Assembly: GCA_040007395.1 (NCBI GenBank)
Contig: JBDTVG010000011.1
Coordinates: 33,504-97,503, forward strand
Source of the DNA: DATGFK01 sp040007395
GTDB taxonomy: Bacteria > Chloroflexota > Anaerolineae > Aggregatilineales > UBA2796
Length of the DNA stretch: 64,000 nucleotides
Direction of reading: 5' to 3'
The notes beneath the pieces are model-generated. The model was not told the origin of the DNA, ran no database searches, and worked only from the letters and a program-made list of their open reading frames with translations. Of the stretch, positions 1-7,624 are shown in pieces (position 1 is the stretch's first letter; every line of letters starts with the position of its first letter). A program made the position numbers and the translations under genes.

Positions 1-88
1 GGGGTTGTCTGTCACAAACCAAGCCCCTGCGTTATAATGCACGGTAGTCTTGTCCTACACGTTTCATAACAGAAAGGGAATTACACCT

Positions 89-673
89 GTGGCTTCTGTG
101 ACCCCGCGCAAGAAACTAACCGAAACGCAAGTAACGCTTGCTTTTATTATCGGTGGCGGCATCACGCTGCTGCTGATTGGCTTCCTGCTGGCAGCCGCGC
201 AATCCGCGACTCCCGGCTTTGACAGATCGCGGTTAAATTTGTTGATGATCGTTGGCGGAACCTTATTTGTACTCGGCACGATTGCTTGGCTGTTCTTGAC
301 ACGGCCTTGGAAAGACTTTGACGACTGGTCAACGCCGCTGTATACAGGCCACGATGATCACGGTCATGCAGCGGTTGCCGCCCCTGCTGCTGCGGATACT
401 GTCCATGCTGCTGCTGAACACAGCCCAGTCAGCGTGGTCAGTGCCGGACAGCCGCAGACGAACGATCTCACCGCGATCAACGGGATTGGCCCAAAGATTA
501 GCGCTGTGTTGAATAATGTCGGTATTCACACCTTCGCGGATCTTGCCGCCCGCCAACCAACAGAGATCGAGCGGATTATTTTGGACTCGGGCATCCGGGT
601 TCCTCATAATGTCAAGGCATGGATTGACGAAGCCCAGAGCAGATCAAGCAACGGTACACCCGCCGCCCACTAA
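89..673 (+). CDS. Membrane-anchored helix-hairpin-helix protein
   Basis: A protein of about 194 residues with two hydrophobic segments near the N-terminus (around residues 16-37 and 47-67), a His/Ala-rich linker, and a C-terminal helix-hairpin-helix region. The C-terminal region contains NGIGPKI and resembles the domain often labelled 'flap endonuclease-1-like 5' DNA nuclease' in bacterial annotations. No nuclease active site is visible, so DNA or protein binding at the membrane is the most that can be inferred. GTG at 89 is preferred because AGAAAGGGA lies 9 bases upstream. A longer TTG-started reading from 50 is possible. A TATAAT at 33-38 could be its -10 element. Confidence 0.7.
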   Translation: MASVTPRKKLTETQVTLAFIIGGGITLLLIGFLLAAAQSATPGFDRSRLNLLMIVGGTLFVLGTIAWLFLTRPWKDFDDWSTPLYTGHDDHGHAAVAAPAAADTVHAAAEHSPVSVVSAGQPQTNDLTAINGIGPKISAVLNNVGIHTFADLAARQPTEIERIILDSGIRVPHNVKAWIDEAQSRSSNGTPAAH

Positions 674-691
674 CGAATTTGCTGCTTTGAT

Positions 692-782
692 GGTGCATCA
701 GTCCAAGAAACAATCCGCAACAATGCACCCATTGGTTGATTGGGCGGTGCATCAGTTCGAAAAACGATCCGCAACATTGCAC
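692..782. repeat. Tandem imperfect 37-bp repeat in the mdh upstream region
   Basis: Two copies of a unit starting GGTGCATCAG and ending GCAACAnTGCAC lie at 692-728 and 746-782, offset by 54 bp, with about 5 mismatches in 37. Each unit begins GTGCAT and ends ATGCAC or TTGCAC, so each can form a small stem-loop. It sits between the stop of the upstream gene and mdh and may be regulatory. Confidence 0.6.
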
Positions 783-858
783 ACAGCAGCTACGGTGTAA
801 CCGTACCTGTTATTTTATTTCGCCCCATTCTTTTATAACCTCAGGAGGTTTACGCACC

Positions 859-1806
859 ATGCGTAACAAAGTAACGATTGTCGGGTCTGGCGCAGTAGGC
901 TCTACCGCCGCTCATTGGATCGCCAGTAAAGAACTGGCAGATGTTGTGCTCACCGATGTTTTGCAAGGCTTGCCACAGGGTGTTGCCCTCGACCTTGCCG
1001 AATCTGGCCCCGTCGAAGGTTTCGATCTGAGCATTACGGGAGCCAACAGCTACGAAAGCACCGCCGATTCAGACGTGATTGTCTTCACGGCAGGCGTACC
1101 GCGCCGCAAAGATCCCGTGACTGGGCAATTCCCCAGCCGCGACGATCTGGTCAAGATTAACCAAGATGTCGTCAGCAAAGTCACCGAGGAACTGGTCAAG
1201 TATTCGCCCAACAGCATTATTATCGTTGTCACCAATCCGCTGGATGCCATGTGCCATGTGGTCAAGCATGTGTCTGGCTTTCCCCGCGAACGGGTGATCG
1301 GTCAGGCCGGAGCGCTGGATACTGCCCGTTACAAGACCTTCATTGCGATGGAACTGGGCGTTAGTGTCGAAGACGTACACGGTATTGTGTTGGGCGGTCA
1401 CGGCGACGATATGGTTCCGCTGCCCCGCCATACTTCCGTGTCGGGTATCCCGGTGCGTGAACTCATCGCGGAAGATAAGCTCCAGAAGATCATCGAGCGC
1501 ACCCGCAAAGGCGGCGGCGAACTGGTCAACCTGATGAGTCGCAGCGCTTATTATGCTCCCGCCTCTGCGTCAGTGAGCATGGTCGAGTCGATCCTCAAAG
1601 ATAAGAAGCGCGTGATCGCCTCCGCCGTTTATCTACAGGGCGAATACGGCTATCACGATCTGTTCGTCGGTGTGCCATGCGTGCTAGGGGCAAAGGGCGT
1701 TGAAAAAATCATCGTCATGGATCTGAACGACGAAGAAAAGGCCATGCTCGAAAGCTCTACGAAGTCGGTGCGGGCTGTCGTGGATGTGCTGGGCTATACC
1801 GCCTGA
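859..1806 (+). CDS. mdh: Malate dehydrogenase, LDH-like type
   Basis: A 315-residue NAD-dependent malate dehydrogenase, interconverting malate and oxaloacetate in the cytoplasmic TCA cycle. The NAD-binding GSGAVGS (residues 9-15), an Asp at 33 for NAD preference, TNPLD, D154/R157 in GALDTARY and catalytic H181 in GGHGD are visible. Arginines follow AGVP in the substrate loop, which favours malate over lactate. The substrate-specificity loop between TAG (77-79) and RDDL (94-97) has 14 residues, where ordinary family members have about 8. ATG at 859 is chosen because AGGAGG lies at 843-848; the in-frame upstream extension covers the repeat region and is not expected to be translated. Confidence 0.95.
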   Translation: MRNKVTIVGSGAVGSTAAHWIASKELADVVLTDVLQGLPQGVALDLAESGPVEGFDLSITGANSYESTADSDVIVFTAGVPRRKDPVTGQFPSRDDLVKINQDVVSKVTEELVKYSPNSIIIVVTNPLDAMCHVVKHVSGFPRERVIGQAGALDTARYKTFIAMELGVSVEDVHGIVLGGHGDDMVPLPRHTSVSGIPVRELIAEDKLQKIIERTRKGGGELVNLMSRSAYYAPASASVSMVESILKDKKRVIASAVYLQGEYGYHDLFVGVPCVLGAKGVEKIIVMDLNDEEKAMLESSTKSVRAVVDVLGYTA

Positions 1807-1845
1807 TTTACCGTTCCTCCATCCTGCTTGGGAATAGGAAATGCA

Positions 1846-1909
1846 GGGCCGCGCAGGCGACGGCCCCTACAAAATATGGTTTGATGTAGGGGTCGGGCCT
1901 GCCCGACCC
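1846..1909. repeat. REP-like palindrome pair (family A)
   Basis: A GGGCCGcgcaggcgaCGGCCC palindrome joined to CCTACA, a short spacer, then GTAGG and a GGGTCGGGCctGCCCGACCC palindrome. It lies just after mdh. Confidence 0.8.
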
Positions 1910-1924
1910 TCTGCAATATCTAGG

Positions 1925-1954
1925 AAGTGGAGAGGGCTGGGGGTAAGGTAAATT
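1925..1954. repeat. Repeat fragment ending GGTAAATTG, junction with xisH remnant
   Basis: A G-rich segment ending GGTAAGGTAAATTG. The same end (GGTGAGGTAAATTG) occurs at 33712-33726 in an unrelated context, which marks it as a dispersed repeat. XisH-like coding sequence begins within a few bases of its right end. Confidence 0.5.
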
Positions 1955-1959
1955 GGCCC

Positions 1960-2094
1960 GATCTAGCCATTCCCGAAACAGCCTATCAACGCATTTTGAG
2001 TGAACGGATCGGGGTTATCGCACGCCAGCAGGCGCAGGTCAAATTATTGGTGTTCGATCCGGGTAGTGAGGAAATCAGAACATGGATCGACTGA
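1960..2094 (+). pseudogene. xisH: xisH remnant (C-terminal part only)
   Basis: An open stretch of about 44 codons in the frame ending at TGA 2092-2094 translates to a peptide starting DLAIPETAYQ and ending EEIRTWID. This matches my recollection of the XisH C-terminus (LAVP..TY...., then L.VYDP..EEI..WI). The normal protein has about 138 residues, so the N-terminal two thirds are missing. Upstream the frame runs into a dispersed repeat with no start codon. Its stop overlaps the xisI start, as in intact xisH-xisI pairs, which supports the identification. XisH and XisI are excision-control factors of the cyanobacterial fdxN element; here the pair is no longer complete. Confidence 0.75.
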
Positions 2095-2384
2095 GAGAAA
2101 TGCTAATCGCCGTTTTAGAAGCGTATACAGGCACTGCGTATAACGGATATAGCTACCTTACGAGTAGCGCTGACCAGCATCATTTCGTCGTGACCAGTAT
2201 CGGTACTGTTCAGGGCAAACGCATTGTCAATATAGGGCTTGTTGTCCAACTAAGCGACGATACAATCATTATTGACCACGACATTAACAACAAACCACTG
2301 GTTGATGCCCTAGTACAGGCTGGTATTCCTCGTACACAGATCATCCTCGCCTACGCGGGTGAACCCGTACCAGAGACGATATGA
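2082..2384 (+). CDS. xisI: XisI-like protein
   Basis: A 100-residue protein resembling XisI (usual length about 110). Supporting features are the N-terminal helix (MDRLREMLIAVLEAY), the central RIVNIGLVVQL strand, IIIDHDINNKPLVDALVQAG and the closing ILAYAGEP. XisI was described as controlling fdxN element excision in Anabaena, but homologues are widespread and their function outside that setting is unclear. The ATG overlaps the xisH remnant's stop region, so xisI would once have been translationally coupled to xisH. Its own stop overlaps the next ATG (ATGA, 2381-2384). Confidence 0.75.
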   Translation: MDRLREMLIAVLEAYTGTAYNGYSYLTSSADQHHFVVTSIGTVQGKRIVNIGLVVQLSDDTIIIDHDINNKPLVDALVQAGIPRTQIILAYAGEPVPETI

Positions 2385-2602
2385 AAGATTTCCAGACTCC
2401 ACCACTGCTTCGCTTGAAATTTGAAAACGGGATCTTCGTGCCGCTTGATCCAATTGCTACTTTGCAGGAAGGCGACGTGCTTGAATTTCGCCTGCCCGAT
2501 CCCAATACCGTATACTTGTGTGAAACAGATCGACTCGCTGCGCTGGAAAGTGGGCGGGTTGTGCTGGCACCTACCGAATTGGGCAGTAAGGATAGTGGAT
2601 GA
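2381..2602 (+). CDS. Small AF2212/DUF104-like protein
   Basis: A 73-residue protein starting at the ATG that overlaps the xisI stop. The segment LKFENGIFVPLDPIATLQEGDVLEFRL resembles the short antitoxin-like AF2212/PG0164 (DUF104) family, whose members read '..YENGVFKPLEPI.LPEG..V...'. No PIN toxin follows it; the next gene is a phosphatase. It may be an orphan antitoxin or a partner of XisI. Identification rests on this motif alone. Confidence 0.55.
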   Translation: MKDFQTPPLLRLKFENGIFVPLDPIATLQEGDVLEFRLPDPNTVYLCETDRLAALESGRVVLAPTELGSKDSG

Positions 2603-2608
2603 GTCTTG

Positions 2609-3622
2609 ATGAGTGATTGGCAATCGGCAGCGCCGCCGGAACGTATCCTTGACCTGACCTCTGGGCTAACCATGGTTGTCTCGGATCTGCACGGCGACAA
2701 GGATGCCTTCGGGCGCTACATCGGACGATTTCTGCAACAACGCACCCGCAAAAAAGTAGATCGGCTGCTGCTGCTAGGCGATCTCATCCACCGCGAAGGC
2801 CCCGAAGACCAAGATCAAAGTTTGCCGATGCTGCTGGACATGATACGGATGCAGCGCAGTTTACCGCCGGGGTCAGTCGTGATGCTGCTTGGCAATCACG
2901 AACTGCCCCATTTATATGACGTGCCACTGTCCAAAGGCAATATCGAATATACGCCGCGTTTTGAGCAGGCATTGAGTGCCAGCGGTGTCCGTGACGAAGT
3001 GCGCGCCTTTTTGAACACCTTACCATTTTATGTACGGACTGCTGCGGGGGTGATGTTCACGCACGCGGGGCCAGATGGCAATGCGATGGCTTCGATTGAT
3101 ATGCTGCGCCATCTCGACCATGCGGCGATTGTGGCAGAGTTCGATCAAGCGCTGGAGATCAATCCACACCCAGAACAACTGCGGGCCTTATATAGCAACA
3201 TGATGGGGATGCCCTACGAGGTGCTAGCCCGCTATTATCTGGCGGTCAGCGGCCCCGATGATCCCCGCTACGATCATCTGATACGCTCATTCATGCTCAG
3301 CAAAGAAAGCAAGGAGTTCGAGGTACTGTGGGACGCGCTCTTTACCCGCTGCGAACAGGGCGTGCCACTGCCACTATACAAACGACTGTTAGCCACCTTT
3401 CTGGAAATCTTTTCGCAGGGTGCGCCAGCCCCGCAACGGTTCTTGGTGACTGGACACATTACCGTGCAGGGTGGGCATAAAGTCGTGACCGAGGAGCATT
3501 TGCGGATCGCCAGTGCCGCCCACGCCCGCCCTCGCGAAGCCGGAGCCTATCTGCTCATCGATTTCGGCAAACCCGTTGACTCGGTGGAAACACTGGTTCA
3601 ATCGCTGGTTCATATGTTTTAG
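2609..3622 (+). CDS. Metallophosphoesterase (PPP-like)
   Basis: A 337-residue calcineurin-like phosphoesterase. The metal-binding series is complete: SDLHGD (D26, H28), GDLIHRE (D58), GNHE (N96, H97), THAGP and GHITVQGG. This order is typical of PPP-type serine/threonine or diadenosine-tetraphosphate phosphatases; the substrate cannot be told from sequence. ATG 2609 is preferred over TTG 2606. It follows the DUF104-like gene by 6 bases and precedes a second phosphatase, suggesting one operon. Confidence 0.85.
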   Translation: MSDWQSAAPPERILDLTSGLTMVVSDLHGDKDAFGRYIGRFLQQRTRKKVDRLLLLGDLIHREGPEDQDQSLPMLLDMIRMQRSLPPGSVVMLLGNHELPHLYDVPLSKGNIEYTPRFEQALSASGVRDEVRAFLNTLPFYVRTAAGVMFTHAGPDGNAMASIDMLRHLDHAAIVAEFDQALEINPHPEQLRALYSNMMGMPYEVLARYYLAVSGPDDPRYDHLIRSFMLSKESKEFEVLWDALFTRCEQGVPLPLYKRLLATFLEIFSQGAPAPQRFLVTGHITVQGGHKVVTEEHLRIASAAHARPREAGAYLLIDFGKPVDSVETLVQSLVHMF

Positions 3623-3642
3623 CCTTAGCAAGGAACCTTTCA

Positions 3643-4284
3643 TTGTCTACACGCATCACACTTGTTCGACACGGCGAAACCCCTTGGAACGCCTTGGGCA
3701 AATGGCAGGGTCACGCTCACGTTCCGCTCAATGAGAAAGGCCAGCAGCAAGCGACTTTGCTGGCTGACTATTTGGCGACCAGTGCCGTCGAGATTGCGGC
3801 GATCTACAGCAGCGATCTGTTACGGGCGCAAACGACTGCCGAAATTGTCGCGGCGCGGTTGGGCAAGCCCGTGATCCTTGATGCGCGTCTGCGCGAGATC
3901 GACGTGGGCGAATGGCAAGGGCTAACGGGTGAAGAAGTCCGCGCTTGGGATGGCGAACGCTATGCGTACATCATGAGCGATCCGGGCAATTTGGCACGCC
4001 CCGGCGGTGAAAGTGCGTCGCAGGTCGGTCTACGCGGCATCAGTGCGCTGGAAGATATGCTGGCACAGCATCAGGATGGCACCGTCTTAGCCGTGACACA
4101 TGGCGGCACGATCTACAATATTCTGGATCGGTTGGGCATCCTCGGCGGGCATAGCAAGATCGCCAACACATCGCTAACCCACCTCCAACACGCTACACCG
4201 GAAAATCGTTGGACTCTGGAAGCCTTCGCGCTGCGGGAACACCTCGACGTTCTCGAAGTTGGCCCCGGCAATGCAGAAGGCTAG
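3643..4284 (+). CDS. Histidine phosphatase family protein (phosphoglycerate mutase-like)
   Basis: A 213-residue member of the histidine phosphatase (GpmB/CobC) branch. The phospho-acceptor motif LVRHGET is at residues 7-13, with IYSSDLLRAQTTA, an acidic REIDVGEWQG segment and the second catalytic His in VTHGGT. The start is TTG with AAGGAA 7-8 bases upstream. It may dephosphorylate a small metabolite; the family is too broad for a precise call. It lies 20 bases after the metallophosphoesterase. Confidence 0.85.
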   Translation: MSTRITLVRHGETPWNALGKWQGHAHVPLNEKGQQQATLLADYLATSAVEIAAIYSSDLLRAQTTAEIVAARLGKPVILDARLREIDVGEWQGLTGEEVRAWDGERYAYIMSDPGNLARPGGESASQVGLRGISALEDMLAQHQDGTVLAVTHGGTIYNILDRLGILGGHSKIANTSLTHLQHATPENRWTLEAFALREHLDVLEVGPGNAEG

Positions 4285-4417
4285 ATTAAGCTAGTAGTCA
4301 GTTATGCAGTTTGATATAAGCATCGGCGGTGGATTTGTGGGCGTTTCGCAGGCATTTCTCGAAGCCTCCGTTTGTGATCCAACACATCACGAATACACTG
4401 TTTGACCGCTGCTTCCA

Positions 4418-4978
4418 TCAAACCCGCGTGCGATAGCGAAGATAGACCCATCCATTACCAATACGGCGCTCGTCTAGGAGATCCAGCTTTACGCCTACGT
4501 TGCTGGGCAGAACCCGCTTGCCGCCGCCAAGTATCATAGGTACGACGAGCAGATGGTACTCATCGACAAGCCCAGCTCGGATCGCTTGTGCGGCTAGGTT
4601 CGGACCAGCCACCGAAATATCATGAGGCAATTGAGCCTTCAGATCGCGAACTGCCTGCGGTTCAAATTCCCGATTGAGCCGTGTCTTCGGTGTAGAGACA
4701 GTCTCCAGCGATTTGGAATAGACGATCTTATCGGCCCCTTGCCAGATTCGCCCGAAGTCCATCATGGTCGGCGTTAGACCAGGAATGACATCCGGCGTTT
4801 CCCAACCCTTCATCGTCTCATAATTCTTGCGTCCATAGAGATATGTGCCGATGGGGCGGTGCAGCTCGTTGATGAAAGCCGATACCTCCTCATCCGGCAC
4901 CGACCAATCTAGGTTGTCGGTTTCACCCGCGATAAAGCCATCCAGCGACGCAGGCATAAAGTAGATCAGTTTGGACAT
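4418..4978 (-). CDS. Dihydrofolate reductase family protein (RibD C-terminal-like)
   Basis: A 186-residue protein of the DHFR-like/RibD C-terminal superfamily. Motifs are the opening MSKLIYFMPASLDGFIAG, YGRKNYETM, a Y/SKSLE strand, DISVAGPNLAAQAI and LVDEYHLLVVPMILGGGKRV. These proteins bind NADPH, but most bacterial stand-alone members are not true folate enzymes. GGAGG lies just upstream of the ATG. The neighbouring gene in the same direction encodes a SnoaL-like protein. Confidence 0.85.
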   Translation of the reverse strand: MSKLIYFMPASLDGFIAGETDNLDWSVPDEEVSAFINELHRPIGTYLYGRKNYETMKGWETPDVIPGLTPTMMDFGRIWQGADKIVYSKSLETVSTPKTRLNREFEPQAVRDLKAQLPHDISVAGPNLAAQAIRAGLVDEYHLLVVPMILGGGKRVLPSNVGVKLDLLDERRIGNGWVYLRYRTRV

Positions 4979-5040
4979 TGTGCAGCCTCCAATATACGAC
5001 AGTGTTTGTATAATATGTTTAAGTCCAATTTAACGAAGTA

Positions 5041-5496
5041 CTAGACCAACTGGCGCAATTCGTCGGTCAGTTGTTGCGCCACTTCTGGTCTGCCGTCGAA
5101 ACGCGCCGGGGTATTGTGGTAAAGGGCGATCTTCCACTGGTTAACTTGCTTCACGGCAACCAGCGAGATGATCGCGTTGCGCTCCGGGTTTAGCTCAGAC
5201 TTCCCCGGCGGGATCATGCCCGCAACGGCACGCAGCAGCGCAATATCGGGACTCAGCCAGCGCACTTCGCGGATCTTGCCTACGTAAGTCGCCGGGGTGT
5301 GATCCCTGAAAATTGCCGCCATATTCGCTTCGATCTCTGCTTTGCCGTTAATCTGGCTCCCGTCATAGCCAATCACGTTCCCATCGTCAGCATAGAGCGC
5401 GGCAATCCCCGCTGCATCGCGACTATTCCAGCAATCCCACATGCGTTGTTGCAGGGCGCGAATTTCGGCCTCATCCGTTGCCAGTACGTTTGCCAT
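5041..5496 (-). CDS. SgcJ/EcaC-type SnoaL-like (NTF2 fold) protein
   Basis: A 151-residue NTF2-fold protein of the SgcJ/EcaC type. Characteristic parts are the N-terminal helix with WDCWNSRDAAGIAALYADDGNVIGYDG, NGKAEIEANMAAIFRDH and a final WKIALYHNTPARFDGRP. Members are small hydrolase- or isomerase-like proteins of mostly unknown substrate. ATG at 5496 is preceded by GAGGA. It probably shares a transcript with the DHFR-like gene 60 bases downstream. Confidence 0.8.
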   Translation of the reverse strand: MANVLATDEAEIRALQQRMWDCWNSRDAAGIAALYADDGNVIGYDGSQINGKAEIEANMAAIFRDHTPATYVGKIREVRWLSPDIALLRAVAGMIPPGKSELNPERNAIISLVAVKQVNQWKIALYHNTPARFDGRPEVAQQLTDELRQLV

Positions 5497-5656
5497 AATT
5501 TTTCCTCGTCGATTTATGGGATTAAGATTAGCGCAAATGTTCTATTGACGCTATACTATGTGCAAGGCAAACACATCAAAAAAGCGGACAGAGCAGGCCC
5601 TATCCACTAAATAATTTTTGTTTTTTGATTTGTTGCAATCGCTCAAAAATTGCTTG

Positions 5657-5686
5657 TTGACAATATACGTATATGTATAATATACT
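5657..5686 (+). promoter_or_regulatory. Promoter with AT palindrome, EXLDI gene
   Basis: TTGACA at 5657-5662 is followed after 18 bases by TATACT at 5681-5686. The perfect palindrome ATATACGTATAT (5664-5675) fills the spacer, a position where a repressor would block polymerase. Confidence 0.65.
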
Positions 5687-5723
5687 CATATCATCTTGAG
5701 CAATGAGGCTGTTGAAAATAATG

Positions 5724-6512
5724 ATGCCAAATAAGACAATCTATGTATCCGACTCCGATCTTCCTATCTTCGAGCGCGCACAGGAATTGGCAGGAGACAC
5801 CCTCTCCTCCACGATTGTGCAAGCGCTGCGACGCTTCGTGCAGACGCACGATGCCAAAATGCGCGGCTTCCGCGAAGTGACCGTCCGGGTGGGCAAGAAT
5901 ACCTATACCCACAAGCGTTTTCGCGGGCGGATGCTGGCGAAAACCCATATCGAACACGGCGAAGACGGCAGCCACGACGTGATCGAAGTGTACCAGACTG
6001 CCAAAGAGCGGATCGCAGTCTACATCCGCAAGCTGCCGCACTGGTGGTTTGAAGGTCGCGGTGGCCCCTTCGGACGCGGCGGCCCATTCGGTGGACGCGA
6101 CCCACGCAAGCGTCATCTTCGCGACCATGAGCATAATCGTGAGGAACAGTTTGGCCCGTTCGGACAGTATGGCCCATTTGGCCCCTTCGGCCCGTTCGCT
6201 GGACGTGACCCGCGCAAACGCCATGATGAAAATCCAGAAGAACAGGAAACTCCCTTCGAGCCGCAGGGGTCATGGAAGCGTTGGGATCACTTAGACCGTT
6301 GGGATCGTGGTGATCGCTGGGATCGTTGGGATCGTTGGATGGGCTTCGCCAACTGGGTTGGTCAGGGGCAACAAGGTCAAGACTGGAACGTCGAGTTTGT
6401 GCTAGAAGTCTACGACACCCTAGAGGAAGTCAAGGCTCACATCCCCGACGATCTGTATCTGGCAGTGGAACAAGCCATCAACGGCGATTCCGTCGAAACC
6501 CTCGACATCTAA
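5724..6512 (+). CDS. EXLDI family protein with low-complexity insert
   Basis: A 262-residue protein starting MPNKTIYVSD and ending ETLDI, the C-terminal signature that names the EXLDI family. The N-terminal half has a ribbon-helix-helix-like start and SSTIVQALRRFV, followed by GFREVTVRVG and HDVIEVYQTAKERIAVYIRK. Between about residues 113 and 213 lies low-complexity sequence absent from ordinary members: repeats of GPFG, two GGRDPRKRH or AGRDPRKRH blocks, and WDRWDRGDRWDRW. ATG 5724 matches the family start; ATG 5721 and 5703 are alternatives. EXLDI genes commonly sit near efflux or TetR-type genes, as here. Function is unknown. Confidence 0.85.
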   Translation: MPNKTIYVSDSDLPIFERAQELAGDTLSSTIVQALRRFVQTHDAKMRGFREVTVRVGKNTYTHKRFRGRMLAKTHIEHGEDGSHDVIEVYQTAKERIAVYIRKLPHWWFEGRGGPFGRGGPFGGRDPRKRHLRDHEHNREEQFGPFGQYGPFGPFGPFAGRDPRKRHDENPEEQETPFEPQGSWKRWDHLDRWDRGDRWDRWDRWMGFANWVGQGQQGQDWNVEFVLEVYDTLEEVKAHIPDDLYLAVEQAINGDSVETLDI

Positions 6513-6529
6513 ACTTTAACGTTAGTGGC

Positions 6530-6555
6530 AGGGGGCTATCCTTGGTTAGCCCCCT
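6530..6555 (+). terminator. Probable terminator hairpin after EXLDI gene
   Basis: A 9-bp stem (AGGGGGCTA with TAGCCCCCT) and an 8-base loop, 18 bases after the stop codon. There is no clear T-run after it. Confidence 0.5.
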
Positions 6556-6700
6556 ACTCAATTGATGGCCTTCCCATACTTGACATTCGGGGGACTCAGA
6601 TTAAAATAAGATCCGTTAAGAGCCACTATAACCCATTAATAACTTCTCTTAGCGGTTTAATTTTCGCGTGATACCTTGTCACCCGTTTAACACTACAGTC

Positions 6701-6739
6701 TTGACAAGTCTATCTAATTAGATAATAATCTAATTAGAT
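6701..6739 (+). promoter_or_regulatory. Promoter with two ArsR-type palindromic operators
   Basis: TTGACA (6701-6706) is followed after 17 bases by AATAAT (6724-6729). Two identical perfect palindromes, ATCTAATTAGAT at 6712-6723 and 6728-6739, cover the spacer and the -10 element. They are separated by AATA (16 bp centre to centre). The layout fits autorepression by the ArsR-type regulator immediately downstream. Confidence 0.8.
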
Positions 6740-6775
6740 GAATATGGAAATGTAATGGTAGAGGGAAACAGGGTT

Positions 6776-7426
6776 ATGAAAGTCAATCGAGAACTGCGTA
6801 TCCTCGACATGCTCAAGGCGTTGGCAGACGAAAGCCGCTTAACGCTGCTGCGACTGCTGCACGAACGCGAACACAGCGTGGGCGATCTGGCAGTGCAGGT
6901 GAATCTCACTGAGCCAACGGTGTCACATCACTTGGCGCGGCTGCGCGAAGCGGGCTTGGTCACGCTGCGAACCGTCGGTAATCAACGCTTCTATCGGGTC
7001 AATGACAGTGGGTTGGCAAAGTTCAAGCAGCTCGTGGCGGAGATCGAGCAAAGGCCACCCTTGCCAGAACCGATTACGCCCGATGACCAGTGGATTACTG
7101 CACTGGGTTGGGAAGCGTGGGATCAACAAGTGCTGCGCGACCACACCCTAAATGGGCAGTTGACCCATCTGCCGACCAAACAAAAGAAGTTACTGGTCAT
7201 TGCGCGGTGGCTGGCGATGTTGTTTCAACCAGACAAACTGTACTCCGAACCAGAAGTGAACGCGCTGTTGAAGGCCGTTTACGCCGAGGATTATGTCGGG
7301 CTGCGCCGGGATCTGGTGGACTTTGGCTACTTGCGGCGTGAACGCGGTGGCGGGAAATACTGGCTTGCCCCGGCTGAGGCCGACACGAGCATAAGTTCGC
7401 CGCAGCCGACATCCGCGCAAGGGTAG
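6776..7426 (+). CDS. ArsR-family regulator with DUF2087 domain
   Basis: A 216-residue regulator. Residues 1-90 form an ArsR winged helix (MLKALADESRLTLLRLL, SVGDLAVQVNLTEPTVSHHLARLREAGLV, YRVND). Residues 120-200 resemble DUF2087 (LTHLPTKQKKLLVIARWLAMLFQPDKLYSEPEVNALL, DFGYLRRERGGGKYW). No metal-binding Cys pair is seen in the recognition helix. ATG 6776 has GAGGGA 11 bases upstream; ATG 6755 is an alternative. Two palindromic operators overlap its promoter. It precedes a TetR regulator and an ABC exporter. Confidence 0.88.
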   Translation: MKVNRELRILDMLKALADESRLTLLRLLHEREHSVGDLAVQVNLTEPTVSHHLARLREAGLVTLRTVGNQRFYRVNDSGLAKFKQLVAEIEQRPPLPEPITPDDQWITALGWEAWDQQVLRDHTLNGQLTHLPTKQKKLLVIARWLAMLFQPDKLYSEPEVNALLKAVYAEDYVGLRRDLVDFGYLRRERGGGKYWLAPAEADTSISSPQPTSAQG

Positions 7427-7434
7427 GCGGTCCC

Positions 7435-7499
7435 GGACAGGGCAAGCCCTGTCCCTACAGATAAATTGTGTTTGTAGGGACAATGCTTGCGTTGTCCGG
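7435..7499. repeat. REP-like palindrome pair (family A), copy 1 of a tandem
   Basis: GGACAGGGCAAGCCCTGTCC, CCTACA, a spacer, then GTAGGG and a GACAATGCTTGCGTTGTC palindrome. A second nearly identical copy follows within 30 bases. Confidence 0.85.
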
Positions 7500-7526
7500 C
7501 ATTCTTGCGACGTTTGGCAATCGGCG

Positions 7527-7589
7527 AACAGGGCAAGCCCTGTCCCTACAGATAAATTGCGTTTGTAGGGACAATGCTTGCGTTGTCCG
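7527..7589. repeat. REP-like palindrome pair (family A), copy 2 of a tandem
   Basis: Nearly the same sequence as 7435-7499, including the spacer AGATAAATTG. This points to a local duplication between the two regulator genes. Confidence 0.85.
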
Positions 7590-7624
7590 TCCTCATTCCG
7601 AAAATTTCTATCACAATTCCTATC

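Noticed and set aside
736..858. N-terminal extension of malate dehydrogenase
   Set aside because: The extension translates the tandem repeat; AGGAGG and family length place the start at 859.
5691..6273. Minus-strand frames opposite the EXLDI gene
   Set aside because: They arise from repetitive GPFG/WDR coding DNA. The plus frame has the family start and the ETLDI end.
7435..7589. Tandem family A repeats considered as a CRISPR array
   Set aside because: Only two units, with palindromic stems and no unique spacers; single copies occur across the window.
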